Origin: Epilithonimonas mollis
GTDB taxonomy: Bacteria; Bacteroidota; Bacteroidia; Flavobacteriales; Weeksellaceae
Length of the DNA stretch: 64,000 nt
Direction of reading: 5' to 3'
Assembly: GCF_900142325.1 (NCBI RefSeq)
Contig: NZ_FRAM01000002.1
Location: forward strand, 62,001-126,000
Made by a program: the position numbers and the translations under genes
Shown: one piece after another, positions 16,952 to 26,608 of the stretch
How positions within the stretch are numbered: position 1 is the first letter of the stretch
Layout: the number at the start of each line of letters is the position of its first letter
The notes under the pieces: model-generated
The model's database searches: none
Seen by the model: only the letters and a program-made list of their open reading frames with translations
Told to the model about the DNA's origin: nothing

Positions 16952-17356
16952 ATGAAAACATTAGTTGCTTATTTTACGATTAAAGGCAGAACAGAAGAAG
17001 CCTTGAAATTCTATGAAGATTGTTTTGGAGGACAGACAATTTTTGTACAACGGTATTCAGAAACACCTTATCAGGTATCGGAAGCCTATAAGAACAAAAT
17101 TGCCCACGCTGAATTTAAAGCGGAAAACGTTCATTTCTATATTTCTGACGGTTTTGAAAAGGAAGAAATCAGTTTTGGAAACGGTATTGGAATGACAGTA
17201 AATTTTGATAATCCTGATGAACAAAAATCAGTTTTTGAGAAATTGAAAATTGACGGAAATGTAACATTTGATTTTTTCCAAACAACGATTGACACCAACC
17301 TGGTGTGTGTCATAGATAAGTTTGGGGTACATTGGTATCTGAACTATGTAAAATAA
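16952..17356 (+). CDS. VOC family (PhnB/glyoxalase-like) protein
   Basis: The product has 134 residues from the ATG at 16952, which is preferred to the TTG at 16946. The N-terminal beta-alpha unit VAYFTIKGRTEEALKFYEDCFGG and the segment HAEFKAENVHFYISDG are typical of the PhnB-like subgroup of the vicinal oxygen chelate superfamily. Members bind metals, antibiotics or small toxic molecules. The metal ligands usual in glyoxalase I are not obvious, so a binding role is as likely as catalysis. It follows the AraC regulator and is followed by a shared bidirectional terminator. Confidence 0.85.
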   Translation: MKTLVAYFTIKGRTEEALKFYEDCFGGQTIFVQRYSETPYQVSEAYKNKIAHAEFKAENVHFYISDGFEKEEISFGNGIGMTVNFDNPDEQKSVFEKLKIDGNVTFDFFQTTIDTNLVCVIDKFGVHWYLNYVK

Positions 17357-17367
17357 CGTCTGCCAAG

Positions 17368-17398
17368 AAAAAGGGAGCTTATAAAAAGCCCCTTTTAT
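17368..17398. terminator. Bidirectional terminator between the VOC and helicase genes
   Basis: AAAAGGG-A-GCTT pairs with AAGC-CCCTTTT around an ATAA loop, with one bulged A. The hairpin is flanked by A-rich and T-rich runs, so it can stop transcripts from both strands, and it overlaps the helicase stop codon at 17395. Confidence 0.75.
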
Positions 17399-20300
17399 AA
17401 TACCCCTCTTGGTAAATGAATGCCTTTTGTTCGCACAATACTTTCCGAAACCTTTGGTGTTTCTTGCTGTTTTTCAGTTTGTTCTTCGGGTTCGTCGTGT
17501 GTTTTGGGCTTGATAGATAACTGTATTTTCCGCTCAACAGAAGCCAGCTCGGTTTTAAGTTCGTTCAATCGGTTCTCTTTACTCCACGTACCGTTCAACA
17601 CTTCATGAAGAACAGGTAAATCCTTTTTAATTTCGGCTATTCTCTTTTGTTCCTGTTCAATGTAGGAAGGTAGTTTTTCCAGTGCATTAAGGAAATTCAT
17701 AGATGCCAGCTTCTCATCTTTGGCAAGGATACCGTTGTTGTAGGTATATTTGATATTTCCCTCGCCCTGTATCAAAAATCGGTTTACCCGAATATCCGCA
17801 CCGTCCTTTTGCGACATTTCCGTTTTTACCAAAAGCTGAAAACCGTAGAGGCTTCCGATTTCCTCATAATCCCCCCCTGTACGGGATTTGTCCGCAAGCT
17901 GATTGAGCTTTGTACCGATTTGTTTTGTATCCGCATTTGGCGACAAGCCGTCCAGCTTAATAAGGTTAGCAACAGTACCATCCGACAGTTTTTGAATACG
18001 CCCTTGCAGGTTATTCCAGTCAAGGCTCATACGGTCAAATCGGGATTGGGTTCTGTCGAGTTCTGCCGTATAGTCTTCCAATTTATATTTGGCACTCGAT
18101 TTTGAACGGTTGAACGATTGCCTTTCGCTTTCCAGTCCGGCAATCTGTTTTTCTATTTTAGCTTTGTCCAACAGGTCGGTATTGCCCATAAGAATAGCCA
18201 CGTATTCTGAGAAGTTCATGCCCGATTTTTCGTCCATACTGCCCTCGTCAATCGTCCGTTTGCCGAGATTATTGGATTTTAACTGGTCGATAAATAGCTG
18301 TTTGTTGTACAGCAGGTTGAACTTGTAACTGTCCAACGATTTTTCTACTGCATAAATAATGACATCCACTTTATTGTTGTTAAAATGTTTGGCTATTTCA
18401 TTGCCTTTTCGGATAGCCCGACCATCCCTTTGGGCAAGGTCGGACGGTCGCCAAGGCGTATCCAGATGATGTACGGCAACGGCTCTTTTCTGTGCATTGA
18501 CACCTGTACCGAGCATACTCGTAGAACCGAACAACACACGGATTTTACCGCTGTTCATTCCTTGTATAAGTTCTTTGCGTTGCTTGTCATTTTTCGCTTC
18601 CTGTATAAAGCGGATTTCGTGTGCAGGTATGCCGTGGTCTTCCGCCAACTTGCGTTTGATTTCGGAGTAGATATTCCATTGGTTCGGTTTGTATGTTCCC
18701 AAATCCGAAAACACGAATTGCGTTCCTTTCTGTGCATTGAATTTGTGGTAATACTTAGCGATATTATTCGCACAATGCGTAGCCTTGTTGTCGGGGTGGT
18801 CTTGGTAATGAGGGCTTACCATCCGCATATCCAAAGACATCTTACGGGCGTAATCCGTAGCGATGAGCATTTTTGCTTTTTCCTCTTTTTTAGATAAAGG
18901 TTCTCTGCCCAATAATTCGCCTTTGCCTGTTTTGGCAAACTCCATCAGCTTTTCGATAAATTGCTCCTGGTCTGGCGTAGGCGGTATGTTATAAAACACC
19001 TCGTTCTTTTCTGGGCGGTCAATACCAATCATTTCCGCAGTACGGTAATCCGTGATTTCGGAATAGAATTGAGCCAGTTCCGGTACTTTGATAAAGTATC
19101 GGAAACGCTCTTTTGCCACGATATTATTAGCTACCGAAAATTCATAATCGGTCGTTTTCTTTGCATAAATCGCTGCCCACGCATCAAAGGAGTTAATACC
19201 CTGTTTTGCCAATGCTCTTGGTCGCAGGTATTTAAAGAGCAGGTACAGTTCGGTAAGCGAATTGCTTATGGTAGTTCCCGACAGGAAAGTTGCCCCCATA
19301 TCCGCATCAATACGCTCCTGTATGGTACGGATAGCAAACAGCAGGTTCAGTGCCTTTTGGCTTCCCTGTTGATTGCCCAATCCCGCAACCCTCGAATGCC
19401 TTGTGTTGAACATCAGGTTTTTGAATTGGTGGCTTTCGTCTACAAACAAATGGTCTATACCCATCATTTTGAAATCTACAATGTCATCTTTGCGGTTTTC
19501 AATATCGTGTTGCAGCGTTTTGAGCTTTACTTCGAGGTTTTCCTTTTGTTTTTCCGCTCCGGCAAGCATACCTCTGGTTACTTCATCTCCTTGACTACGC
19601 AAAACATCAAGATTTTCTTCTACGCTGTCTAATTCGATTTGCAGGATTTCCTTTTGTATTTCGGGTGATTGCGGTATCATCCCGAATTGGTCGTGTGTGA
19701 GTATCACACAATCCCACTCGTTGTTTTTAATATCACCGAAAATCCGCAGACGTTTTTCGGGCGTAAAGTCATCAATGCCCGGATAGAGGATTTTGGCGTG
19801 GGGATAAGCGGTGCGGTAGGCTTCGGCAATTTCGGGTACATTGGCTTTCAGTCCGATAATCATCGGTTTGTGTGCCAAGCCCAAACGCTTCATTTCCTGT
19901 GCTCCCGTACACATTATCAACGTCTTTCCTGCACCTACTTCGTGGTCGCAGATAGCACCGTTGTTGAGCTTTATCATCCAGACCGCATCCTTTTGGCTCG
20001 AATACAGGTCGTCAATCTCCAATCCCTTTCGGTCTAATCCCGGAAACTCCTGATGTGAGCCGTCGTAGTTCGGGCGGACAAAACAGTTAAAGGTGTCGTT
20101 GTATTGGTCGGTCAGCCTTTTTTTGAACACATCGTTTTGGGCGTGAAGCCAATCGGTAAAGGCAGTTCGGATTTCGTCAATCCTGGTATTCGCCATTTGT
20201 ATGGCTTCCATATCCCTTACCTTAACATCTTTGCCATCTACCTGTACTGTTTTAGAAATATCGGGCGTGGTATTGATGAGGGCGTGTTTGAGCAGGGCAA

Positions 20301-22839
20301 TTCCGTCATACGTCCGGCTTTTGGCTTTGACCGCATATTTATCCCAAATGTGTACGTTCTTTTGCTTACAGGTTACGGAGAAATCGTCGGCACTATCGGA
20401 GTAATGGATACGGACTTCTGTATCGAAAAGGTGCGATGCAAACCGGGCATAAATGCCTGCGGGTATCCAGCGTTCGCCGAGATTAAAATCGAGTTCCTCA
20501 AATTCGATACGTCTTGGTCTTGCTTCCTCTAATACGGTAAGGCTTTCTTTGGCTTGGGCATCATCGGGATTGTTTTCGAGGTGGGCTCTGACCTCTTGTG
20601 CTTTCTCCACAACGTTGCCCGCAACCCAACGTTCAGCAATTTCATATTCCTTTTCGAGCGGATTGTAATAAATACGACCGTGCAGGGCTTCCCTCAAAGC
20701 ATCAGCAGGCATATTGCTGATTTCGGACATATAGCCCAGATCCACGCTCCCGTATTTGTTCAGCGAAGCGGATAACGCTTCTTCGGGATTGTCGGTTGTT
20801 ATGGTTACAGTTGAGAAACTTACAGGACGACTGAAAATATCCGATTTATGAATAATACCGCCTTTTACACGCTCCAAATAAGGTATTTCCTTTCCGGCAC
20901 TATCTGTTTTTATCAACTTGATGTTATCGGCATTGTTAAGGTTCCCGTACCGCTTCACAAAGGCATCGTAAAGACGGTTAAGAGTTTCCCTTTCTTTTTT
21001 ATGCTCGATCTGTTGTTCTGCTTCTTTGGTGTATAGCAGTTGATAAACATCACGCACCCCGATATACGCTTCGGCTCTTGCTTTCTGTAAAGGCGGCAAT
21101 TGCAAGGGGTGGAAAACAGCCGTACCGTCTTTTGCCTCTACTTCTTGCAGATGACCCACCCAGCCATTATCCACGACAAGGCAGTCGTTTCGGTGGAATG
21201 CTTGCAGTTCGCCACTGTACGGAGCAGGTTCGGGGATGGTGTTGATTGCTATGTCGGGATCGGCTGGCTTATCAGCGTGGCCATTCCCGCCAACTTGTGA
21301 AAACAAGTCGCCGATTATTTCCTGTCCGGTGTTGTTCGGTCGAGTGTTTCTCTTTACTGTACCGTTTGAAGCAGGAGGCGTGTAAGATTGTTGCATTGTA
21401 CCGCTGAACAGGTCGGTTTGCCGACCCATAGGAGCACGCCTGCTTTTTACTGTCTTTCTTTTACTCTGGGTAGTTTTCTTTGGTGGAGCAAGAACCGCTA
21501 CGGGTTCCCCTGCATTCTCAAACAAATCGAAAATGCTCAGTTGCTTTAATTCCTGTGGACTTTCCTGAACGGTTGCAGGTGGAATATTTCGTTGTTTAGG
21601 TGGTTCCGTCTGAACTGTTAAAGGTTCGGCAACCGGAGGTGCGACTGTCGGGGTAATTGGTATTGGTGTGATGGGGTCATCGTTCCGTTTGCCTTTGTAT
21701 AAACCTAAATCCAAATATTTTCCAAAATCATCGGAAAGCATTTGATTGAGGTCTTTTGCTATGCCCTCAATACCCCCTTTGTGAGTATAGATGAGAGCAG
21801 GTTGTCCGTAAGGATCGGTGTCTATTTTTTTGTCGGTATGAACCACCCTGTCGAGATCTCCCAATAATACGTTAGTTGAGAAGTTTTCCGCTGTTATGTA
21901 TGTGCCGCAGAACTTATTTTCTCTCCAGGAATTTTTTTGTTTTTGTATATCTTTTTGTAATATGATTAAATCACTTCCAACCTCTGTACCTGCATAATCC
22001 GTAAACAGGTTATTCGGCAATCGAATAGCCGAAACCAGATTGTTGTTTTCCATTAACGCCCTGCGTATTGGCTCATTCTTTGGACTGTTCAGAATACCCT
22101 GAGAAGTAATAAACACCTGTAAACCGCCCTCACGAAGCATGTCATTTCCTTTTAAGAAGAAATAATTGTGGATGCTGCGGGCAGCCTGTACTTTTGCGGG
22201 GTCTTTGCTTCGGGAAAACGACAGATCAAATACCGAAGTATCCCCAAAAGGGATATTGCTTGCAATTACAGCATACGAGCCTTGCTCTTTTTCAGGTATC
22301 TCTTCAAATCCGCTAATGCGGATAGTGCTTTCAGGATAAAGGTGCTTTAATATTTTGCCTGTGAGCAAATCCTTTTCATAAGCAGTAACTTTAGCCTCCC
22401 GGTTCTCTGCAAATGATTGTATAAAGGAGCCGATACCTGCGGAGGGTTCGAGGAATGTATCAATATTAAGACCGCTATTCCTCAATGTCGAAGCAATCGT
22501 ATCTATGACCTGTGGTGGTGTATAAAAAGCAGTCAGTACCGAGCTTTTCATACTATCTACATACCGACGGTATTGCTTATCGTCTTCGGAATTTTCTTTG
22601 AGCAGTTTATGGAGTTCCTGTGTTATCGGAAAAAGATCATGTTCGGTTTTTCGCCAATGATTGATGTCTATTTCATTCGCTATGGGATTCAACACGAATT
22701 TAAGACCGCCAAATCCGCTGTAACGCTTCATTAGCAGTCTTTCCTCTGCGGTGGCTTGTCGTCTTTCCTTTTCTAATGTAAAAGCAATCCGCAGGGCTTC
22801 GATGTTGTGCTGGAGGTGTTGCCTTTTACTGAAGCCCAT
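17395..22839 (-). CDS. Giant N6-adenine methylase and SNF2-like helicase fusion protein
   Basis: The product has 1814 residues. An N-terminal methyltransferase has the SAM motif [10 protein letters not shown] near residue 130 and a catalytic-type motif NIPFG near 195 (the usual form is NPPF/Y). A proline- and glutamine-rich linker covers about residues 395-520. The superfamily 2 helicase core has HEVGAGKT near 968, VDESHQF near 1134, [10 protein letters not shown] after it and [12 protein letters not shown] near 1473, and the C-terminus is coiled coil. Homologues are conserved in Bacteroidota ICEs, and the architecture recalls the phage P1 defence protein DarB; protection of transferred DNA from restriction is inference. 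Its start overlaps the DUF1896 stop by 14 bases. Confidence 0.9.
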   Translation of the reverse strand: MGFSKRQHLQHNIEALRIAFTLEKERRQATAEERLLMKRYSGFGGLKFVLNPIANEIDINHWRKTEHDLFPITQELHKLLKENSEDDKQYRRYVDSMKSSVLTAFYTPPQVIDTIASTLRNSGLNIDTFLEPSAGIGSFIQSFAENREAKVTAYEKDLLTGKILKHLYPESTIRISGFEEIPEKEQGSYAVIASNIPFGDTSVFDLSFSRSKDPAKVQAARSIHNYFFLKGNDMLREGGLQVFITSQGILNSPKNEPIRRALMENNNLVSAIRLPNNLFTDYAGTEVGSDLIILQKDIQKQKNSWRENKFCGTYITAENFSTNVLLGDLDRVVHTDKKIDTDPYGQPALIYTHKGGIEGIAKDLNQMLSDDFGKYLDLGLYKGKRNDDPITPIPITPTVAPPVAEPLTVQTEPPKQRNIPPATVQESPQELKQLSIFDLFENAGEPVAVLAPPKKTTQSKRKTVKSRRAPMGRQTDLFSGTMQQSYTPPASNGTVKRNTRPNNTGQEIIGDLFSQVGGNGHADKPADPDIAINTIPEPAPYSGELQAFHRNDCLVVDNGWVGHLQEVEAKDGTAVFHPLQLPPLQKARAEAYIGVRDVYQLLYTKEAEQQIEHKKERETLNRLYDAFVKRYGNLNNADNIKLIKTDSAGKEIPYLERVKGGIIHKSDIFSRPVSFSTVTITTDNPEEALSASLNKYGSVDLGYMSEISNMPADALREALHGRIYYNPLEKEYEIAERWVAGNVVEKAQEVRAHLENNPDDAQAKESLTVLEEARPRRIEFEELDFNLGERWIPAGIYARFASHLFDTEVRIHYSDSADDFSVTCKQKNVHIWDKYAVKAKSRTYDGIALLKHALINTTPDISKTVQVDGKDVKVRDMEAIQMANTRIDEIRTAFTDWLHAQNDVFKKRLTDQYNDTFNCFVRPNYDGSHQEFPGLDRKGLEIDDLYSSQKDAVWMIKLNNGAICDHEVGAGKTLIMCTGAQEMKRLGLAHKPMIIGLKANVPEIAEAYRTAYPHAKILYPGIDDFTPEKRLRIFGDIKNNEWDCVILTHDQFGMIPQSPEIQKEILQIELDSVEENLDVLRSQGDEVTRGMLAGAEKQKENLEVKLKTLQHDIENRKDDIVDFKMMGIDHLFVDESHQFKNLMFNTRHSRVAGLGNQQGSQKALNLLFAIRTIQERIDADMGATFLSGTTISNSLTELYLLFKYLRPRALAKQGINSFDAWAAIYAKKTTDYEFSVANNIVAKERFRYFIKVPELAQFYSEITDYRTAEMIGIDRPEKNEVFYNIPPTPDQEQFIEKLMEFAKTGKGELLGREPLSKKEEKAKMLIATDYARKMSLDMRMVSPHYQDHPDNKATHCANNIAKYYHKFNAQKGTQFVFSDLGTYKPNQWNIYSEIKRKLAEDHGIPAHEIRFIQEAKNDKQRKELIQGMNSGKIRVLFGSTSMLGTGVNAQKRAVAVHHLDTPWRPSDLAQRDGRAIRKGNEIAKHFNNNKVDVIIYAVEKSLDSYKFNLLYNKQLFIDQLKSNNLGKRTIDEGSMDEKSGMNFSEYVAILMGNTDLLDKAKIEKQIAGLESERQSFNRSKSSAKYKLEDYTAELDRTQSRFDRMSLDWNNLQGRIQKLSDGTVANLIKLDGLSPNADTKQIGTKLNQLADKSRTGGDYEEIGSLYGFQLLVKTEMSQKDGADIRVNRFLIQGEGNIKYTYNNGILAKDEKLASMNFLNALEKLPSYIEQEQKRIAEIKKDLPVLHEVLNGTWSKENRLNELKTELASVERKIQLSIKPKTHDEPEEQTEKQQETPKVSESIVRTKGIHLPRGVL

Positions 22840-23263
22840 TTTCCTCTATCCATATTGCGATAGTTCCCGTCAGTTCGGTATAGAGGACATCAAACTCATA
22901 ACCGTAAGCGAAATCATCTGTCAGTTTATATTTGGCAAAAACAGGCTCACAGACGGGAAACATTTTGAAGGCGAACGGTCGCAGTTCCTCGTCTGCCATA
23001 AGGGTATCAAACTCATTGCAGACCACTTGAAAAATGGTATCGAATTTGGAGAAATGCAGGTTTTCAAACAGAATGTAATTGGCTATCTCATTGCATTGGT
23101 CGATAGCGTTGCCGGAGCGGAACGCTCCCTCATAAGCATTCGCTGCCCACGAGGAACGCTGGTCGATAAATTTTTGATCGTTGGCTTTTTCGGGAAAGCT
23201 CGAATTAAGATGCTCTTGCAGTCGTAAACGGAAATACGACAAGTCTTTTTGCTGTGTACTCAT
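22826..23263 (-). CDS. DUF1896 family protein
   Basis: The 145-residue soluble, acidic product starts [20 protein letters not shown] and matches DUF1896, a family found next to the large methylase-helicase in Bacteroidota mobile elements. No catalytic motif is visible. The overlap with the helicase gene suggests a co-translated partner. A phased repeat array lies 71 to 104 bases upstream. Confidence 0.85.
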   Translation of the reverse strand: MSTQQKDLSYFRLRLQEHLNSSFPEKANDQKFIDQRSSWAANAYEGAFRSGNAIDQCNEIANYILFENLHFSKFDTIFQVVCNEFDTLMADEELRPFAFKMFPVCEPVFAKYKLTDDFAYGYEFDVLYTELTGTIAIWIEENGLQ

Positions 23264-23296
23264 AATAATTTTTGTTTAGAAATTTTGCGTAAAGCC

Positions 23297-23367
23297 TAAA
23301 ATTAGAGTAGAGATCAAGAGCCTTTGAAGATGTGGCAGGGTTTGGCTTTGAGAGGCAGGATTTGTCG
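23297..23367 (-). promoter_or_regulatory. Phased GCC array and -7-like box upstream of DUF1896-helicase
   Basis: On the plus strand GGC occurs at 23334, 23344 and 23354 and GTC at 23364, exactly 10 bp apart. Read on the minus strand, 29 bases follow the last GCC and then comes TAATTTTA (23304 to 23297), a 7/8 match to TAnnTTTG. The same layout occurs at 28087-28156. The array is also 70 bases upstream of the divergent histone gene, so it could serve both. Confidence 0.5.
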
Positions 23368-23436
23368 TAAAACGTAGTTGATGTAAGGGCTTAAAAATGT
23401 ACTTTTGTTTGTTATAAATTTTAATCCATTATCATA

Positions 23437-23613
23437 ATGAATGAACTAATCGAAAAAATCAACGCAAGCATTGAAGCATTCAAAGCTGATGCGGAATTAC
23501 AGGCAGAAAAAGGGAACAAAGCCGCAGGAACAAGAGCCCGTAAGGCTTCTCTTGAATTGGAGAAACTTTTAAAAGAGTTTAGAAAAGTTTCGTTGGAAGC
23601 ATCAAAAAACTAA
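23437..23613 (+). CDS. Small histone H1-like (Hc1 family) protein
   Basis: This 58-residue protein, MNELIEKINASIEAFKADAE to KEFRKVSLEASKN, matches the conserved Bacteroidota histone H1/Hc1-like family, including the core GNKAAGTRARKASLELEKLL. Members are nucleoid-associated proteins. It is the only plus-strand gene in the excision half of the element, divergent from DUF1896, and has its own terminator. A role in silencing or packaging ICE DNA is possible. Chromosomal copies are common in the phylum, so this may be an acquired paralogue. Confidence 0.88.
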   Translation: MNELIEKINASIEAFKADAELQAEKGNKAAGTRARKASLELEKLLKEFRKVSLEASKN

Positions 23614-23620
23614 AATAAAA

Positions 23621-23645
23621 CCCTCTGAAATTTCAGAGGGTTTAT
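23621..23645. terminator. Terminator after the histone-like gene
   Basis: CCCTCTGAAA and TTTCAGAGGG (23621-23640) form a perfect palindromic stem with A-rich and T-rich flanks. It separates the converging histone-like and ORF6N genes and can work in both directions. Confidence 0.88.
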
Positions 23646-24523
23646 TATTCGTTCAGAAGTTGAAGCATCCTGCCGACTTCTATATCCATTCTGGAAAAAG
23701 CAAACCATTTTTTGCCCAGGTCTTTTAGCGAAGCTCCAATATGATACAGTTGCGTCTGGTCTATGATCAAAAATCGGTCATGGGCATCGGAGAAAATCTC
23801 AATTTCAATCGGGGGATATTGGCTGTTGTATCGTTGTAAGTCCAGCCTTAACTGATTGCTGATATTTTTGGTGTAGATTTTTGCTGTTACGTTATCCTTA
23901 CGTTTGCCCAACAAGGTCAGCACTGTATCATCTGTGTAATTATCGAGCAGGATAATTGATTTATCGGCACTTCGGATAATGTCTGATACAAAGGTATAGG
24001 CATCAAAGACCTGTCCATTGTAAAAGATACCTTTTTCGCTATGGAGCTTGTCACTTTCCAAAGCCTTAAAGATTTCTTCAAATTTTTGATCGGCTTCTAA
24101 TTGCTTTAATTCAATATTATCCAAACGATGGAATAAAGAAGCATTGCTAATAAGCATTCTACGCATTTCTACAAATGCTTCCATAATTTCTACACTGACT
24201 TTGACAGCAACATCAGAACGAAGTATAGCAGAAGCCATTGCAACCCCTTGTTCGGTAAAAACATAGGGCAGGTAACGCCGTCCACCGTAACTCAAACTTG
24301 AGGTTCCAATTTGGAACCTCAAGTCTTCAACTTCCTTATCGGTCAGTTGAAAACAAAAAGAAGCAGGAAACCGCTCAATATTTCTTTTTACGGCTTTGTT
24401 GAGGTTCTTTGTTTCCACTTGGTATAAAGAAGCGAGATCGCTGTCCAACATCACTTGCTTGTCACGTATGGTATAAATCAGATTTTTGATTTCTTTAGGT
24501 ACAATAGTCTGTTTATTTTCCAT
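23645..24523 (-). CDS. ORF6N domain protein with PLD-like C-terminal domain
   Basis: The product has 292 residues from the ATG at 24523; a longer frame to 24571 lies inside the topoisomerase gene. Residues about 8-95 are an ORF6N domain (IYTIRDKQVMLDSDLASLYQ, then RRYLPYVFTEQGVAMASAIL), a DNA-binding module of phage and mobile-element regulators. The C-terminal half (VFDAYTFVSDIIRSADKSII, then HDRFLIIDQTQLYHIGASLK) resembles a phospholipase D-like fold with a single degenerate HxR motif, so nuclease activity is doubtful. The start overlaps the topoisomerase stop by 11 bases, so it is translated from the same messenger. Confidence 0.85.
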   Translation of the reverse strand: MENKQTIVPKEIKNLIYTIRDKQVMLDSDLASLYQVETKNLNKAVKRNIERFPASFCFQLTDKEVEDLRFQIGTSSLSYGGRRYLPYVFTEQGVAMASAILRSDVAVKVSVEIMEAFVEMRRMLISNASLFHRLDNIELKQLEADQKFEEIFKALESDKLHSEKGIFYNGQVFDAYTFVSDIIRSADKSIILLDNYTDDTVLTLLGKRKDNVTAKIYTKNISNQLRLDLQRYNSQYPPIEIEIFSDAHDRFLIIDQTQLYHIGASLKDLGKKWFAFSRMDIEVGRMLQLLNE

Positions 24524-26606
24524 TTCGTTTATTGCTTTTCTTGTTCTCAAACTCAAACGAACTCTCGGCATTTTCTTTTAGCACGATGTAAGCATCGAAT
24601 TTCTTTCCGGCTTTGCTTTTCATTCCTTTGATTAACGAGGTTTTGCCTTTATTGACAAGGCTCGTTATATCATCTATCCCGATTTGCACTCCACATACAT
24701 TGCGGAACTGCACCCAGCTACAATTTTCGTCAGGACATTTGACAATCTTGTCACGGATAATGAGTTGCCGGGTTTTACATTTCGGGCAGGCAAGTTGGGG
24801 TAGGTTCCCGTTGGCAATGGAGGTTTGTAACAATTCATCCGTGATGGATTTGGCATAAGTTTCCATCTCCCTCTGAAATACCCTTGCATCTACTTCGTTG
24901 TTTTCAATTTTCTGTAATGCTAATTCCCATTCGGCAGTCATCGCTACATCTGCAATTTTACGGTCTTTGACCAATTCATAAACCTGTAATCCTTTTTCGG
25001 TCGGGATTAAAGATTTCTTTTCCCTTTGGATATAATTGCGGGTAAACAAGGTTTCGATTATTGCGGCTCTTGTCGCAGGCGTACCGATGCCGATATTTTG
25101 CAGGGCTTTCCGTTCTTCTTCATTTTCTATTTCCTTACCAGCGGTTTCCATAGCTGACAAAAGTCCGGCTTCGGTATAAAGCACAGGTGGTTTGGTTTTC
25201 TTCTCCAAAACGGAGGCTTCTTTTATTTTTAGTTCATCGCCCTTTTTAAGTTCGGGCAAATCCTGTATCGGTTCGGTGTCTTCATCCATAAAATTGCCTT
25301 TTATGGAACGCCAACCTGCATCCAGGATCTTACATCCTTTCAGCGTAAAATCATAGTGTGAAACTTCCAATGCTATATCGGTTATCTCTTTGACACAGGC
25401 TTGCGAAATGGCTTCGAGCAAGCGAAAGGCAATCATGTTATAGACTTTTGTTTCGTCTGCGTTGAGTGCGGACGGGATTTTATCAGTAATCAACAATCCA
25501 TGATGGTCAGTAACACGGAGATCATTTACAATCCGTTTATTGAAACGACCCCATTTCATTTTGGCTATGGCTTGTTTAAAATTTTCGTTGTCCTGCAAGG
25601 CTCTTACGAGATTGGGAATCTCACTCCACATATCTTCAGGGATGTATTTGCTTCCTGTACGTGGGTAGGTGATGAATTTCTTTTCATAAAGGCTTTGAGC
25701 GATGTTCAGGGTTTGTTCGGCAGACAGGTTCAGCTTTTTGTTTGCTTCCTTTTGCAAGCCTGTAAGGTCAAAAAGCAAAGGTGGTTGCTCCGTTGCGTTT
25801 TTGCTTTCCACAGCTACAACCGTAGCAGTGCCGTGTCTTCCGATTAACCGCAATGTATCATTTGCGAGCTTTTGGTCTTCCCATTTGGTTTTAGAAATGC
25901 TTTTAAAATCTATATCCTCTTTTCGGTGCAACAACTGTATTTGCCAATATTTCTTTACCGTAAAATTCTTGTTTTCCAAATAGCGTTTACAAATTAACGC
26001 CAATGTAGGTGTCTGCACTCTGCCGAGTGAATAAATGCCGTTGCCTGCGGCTATGCTCAATGCTTGTGTGGCATTGATACCTACCAACCAATCGGCACGG
26101 CTTCTGCCTTGTGCTGCCTGATACAATCCGTCAAATTCTTTTCCGTCTTTCAGTTTCTCAAAGCCTTGTTTGATGGCTCTTTCGGTAAGCGAGCTTATCC
26201 ACAGCCGTTCAAAGGGTTTACGGCATTTCAGGTGTTCATAAATGTATCTAAAAATAAGTTCGCCCTCACGCCCTGCATCGGTCGCAACGACAATGCTATC
26301 ACTACGTTGAAAAAGTTGTTCGATAACTTTTAGTTGTTTCAATGCTCCTGTATCGGCTGTATAGCCTTTGTTCTTTTTGACTTTTCGGACAGTCAAAATA
26401 AACGGATTGGGGAGTATCGGCAATGATGCCTGATCAAACCCCGAAATTCCGTAATCTTCGGGCATTCCCAATCCGACCAAATGTCCGAATGCCCACGTAA
26501 CAAAATAGCCATTCCCTATAAGGTAGCCGTCCTTTTTTTCGGATGCTCCCAACAGGCTGGCTATTTCTTTTGCTACGCTTGGTTTTTCTGCTATAACTGT
26601 TTTCAT
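24513..26606 (-). CDS. topB: Type IA DNA topoisomerase III (Exc-like)
   Basis: The product has 697 residues. An N-terminal TOPRIM domain (MKTVIAEKPSVAKEIASLLG, with acidic residues in ATDAGREGELIF) is followed by the topoisomerase core with active-site Tyr in KKFITYPRTGSKYI near residue 312. The C-terminal zinc-finger-like CPKCKTRQ...CPDENC follows near 610-640. In CTnDOT the exc gene of the excision operon encodes such a topoisomerase, and gene order here is the same. It starts two bases after the DUF3945 stop. Intact and probably active. Confidence 0.95.
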   Translation of the reverse strand: MKTVIAEKPSVAKEIASLLGASEKKDGYLIGNGYFVTWAFGHLVGLGMPEDYGISGFDQASLPILPNPFILTVRKVKKNKGYTADTGALKQLKVIEQLFQRSDSIVVATDAGREGELIFRYIYEHLKCRKPFERLWISSLTERAIKQGFEKLKDGKEFDGLYQAAQGRSRADWLVGINATQALSIAAGNGIYSLGRVQTPTLALICKRYLENKNFTVKKYWQIQLLHRKEDIDFKSISKTKWEDQKLANDTLRLIGRHGTATVVAVESKNATEQPPLLFDLTGLQKEANKKLNLSAEQTLNIAQSLYEKKFITYPRTGSKYIPEDMWSEIPNLVRALQDNENFKQAIAKMKWGRFNKRIVNDLRVTDHHGLLITDKIPSALNADETKVYNMIAFRLLEAISQACVKEITDIALEVSHYDFTLKGCKILDAGWRSIKGNFMDEDTEPIQDLPELKKGDELKIKEASVLEKKTKPPVLYTEAGLLSAMETAGKEIENEEERKALQNIGIGTPATRAAIIETLFTRNYIQREKKSLIPTEKGLQVYELVKDRKIADVAMTAEWELALQKIENNEVDARVFQREMETYAKSITDELLQTSIANGNLPQLACPKCKTRQLIIRDKIVKCPDENCSWVQFRNVCGVQIGIDDITSLVNKGKTSLIKGMKSKAGKKFDAYIVLKENAESSFEFENKKSNKRNGK

Positions 26607-26608
26607 AA

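Noticed and set aside
17420-22734. Several plus-strand frames of 60 to 220 codons opposite the methylase-helicase
   Set aside because: They are antisense shadows of the large gene, without recognisable domains, promoters or spacing.
24524-24571. Longer start of the ORF6N gene (MPRVRLSLRTRK...)
   Set aside because: This part lies deep inside the topoisomerase gene and is unlike the family; the ATG at 24523 fits the ORF6N domain and an ordinary overlap.
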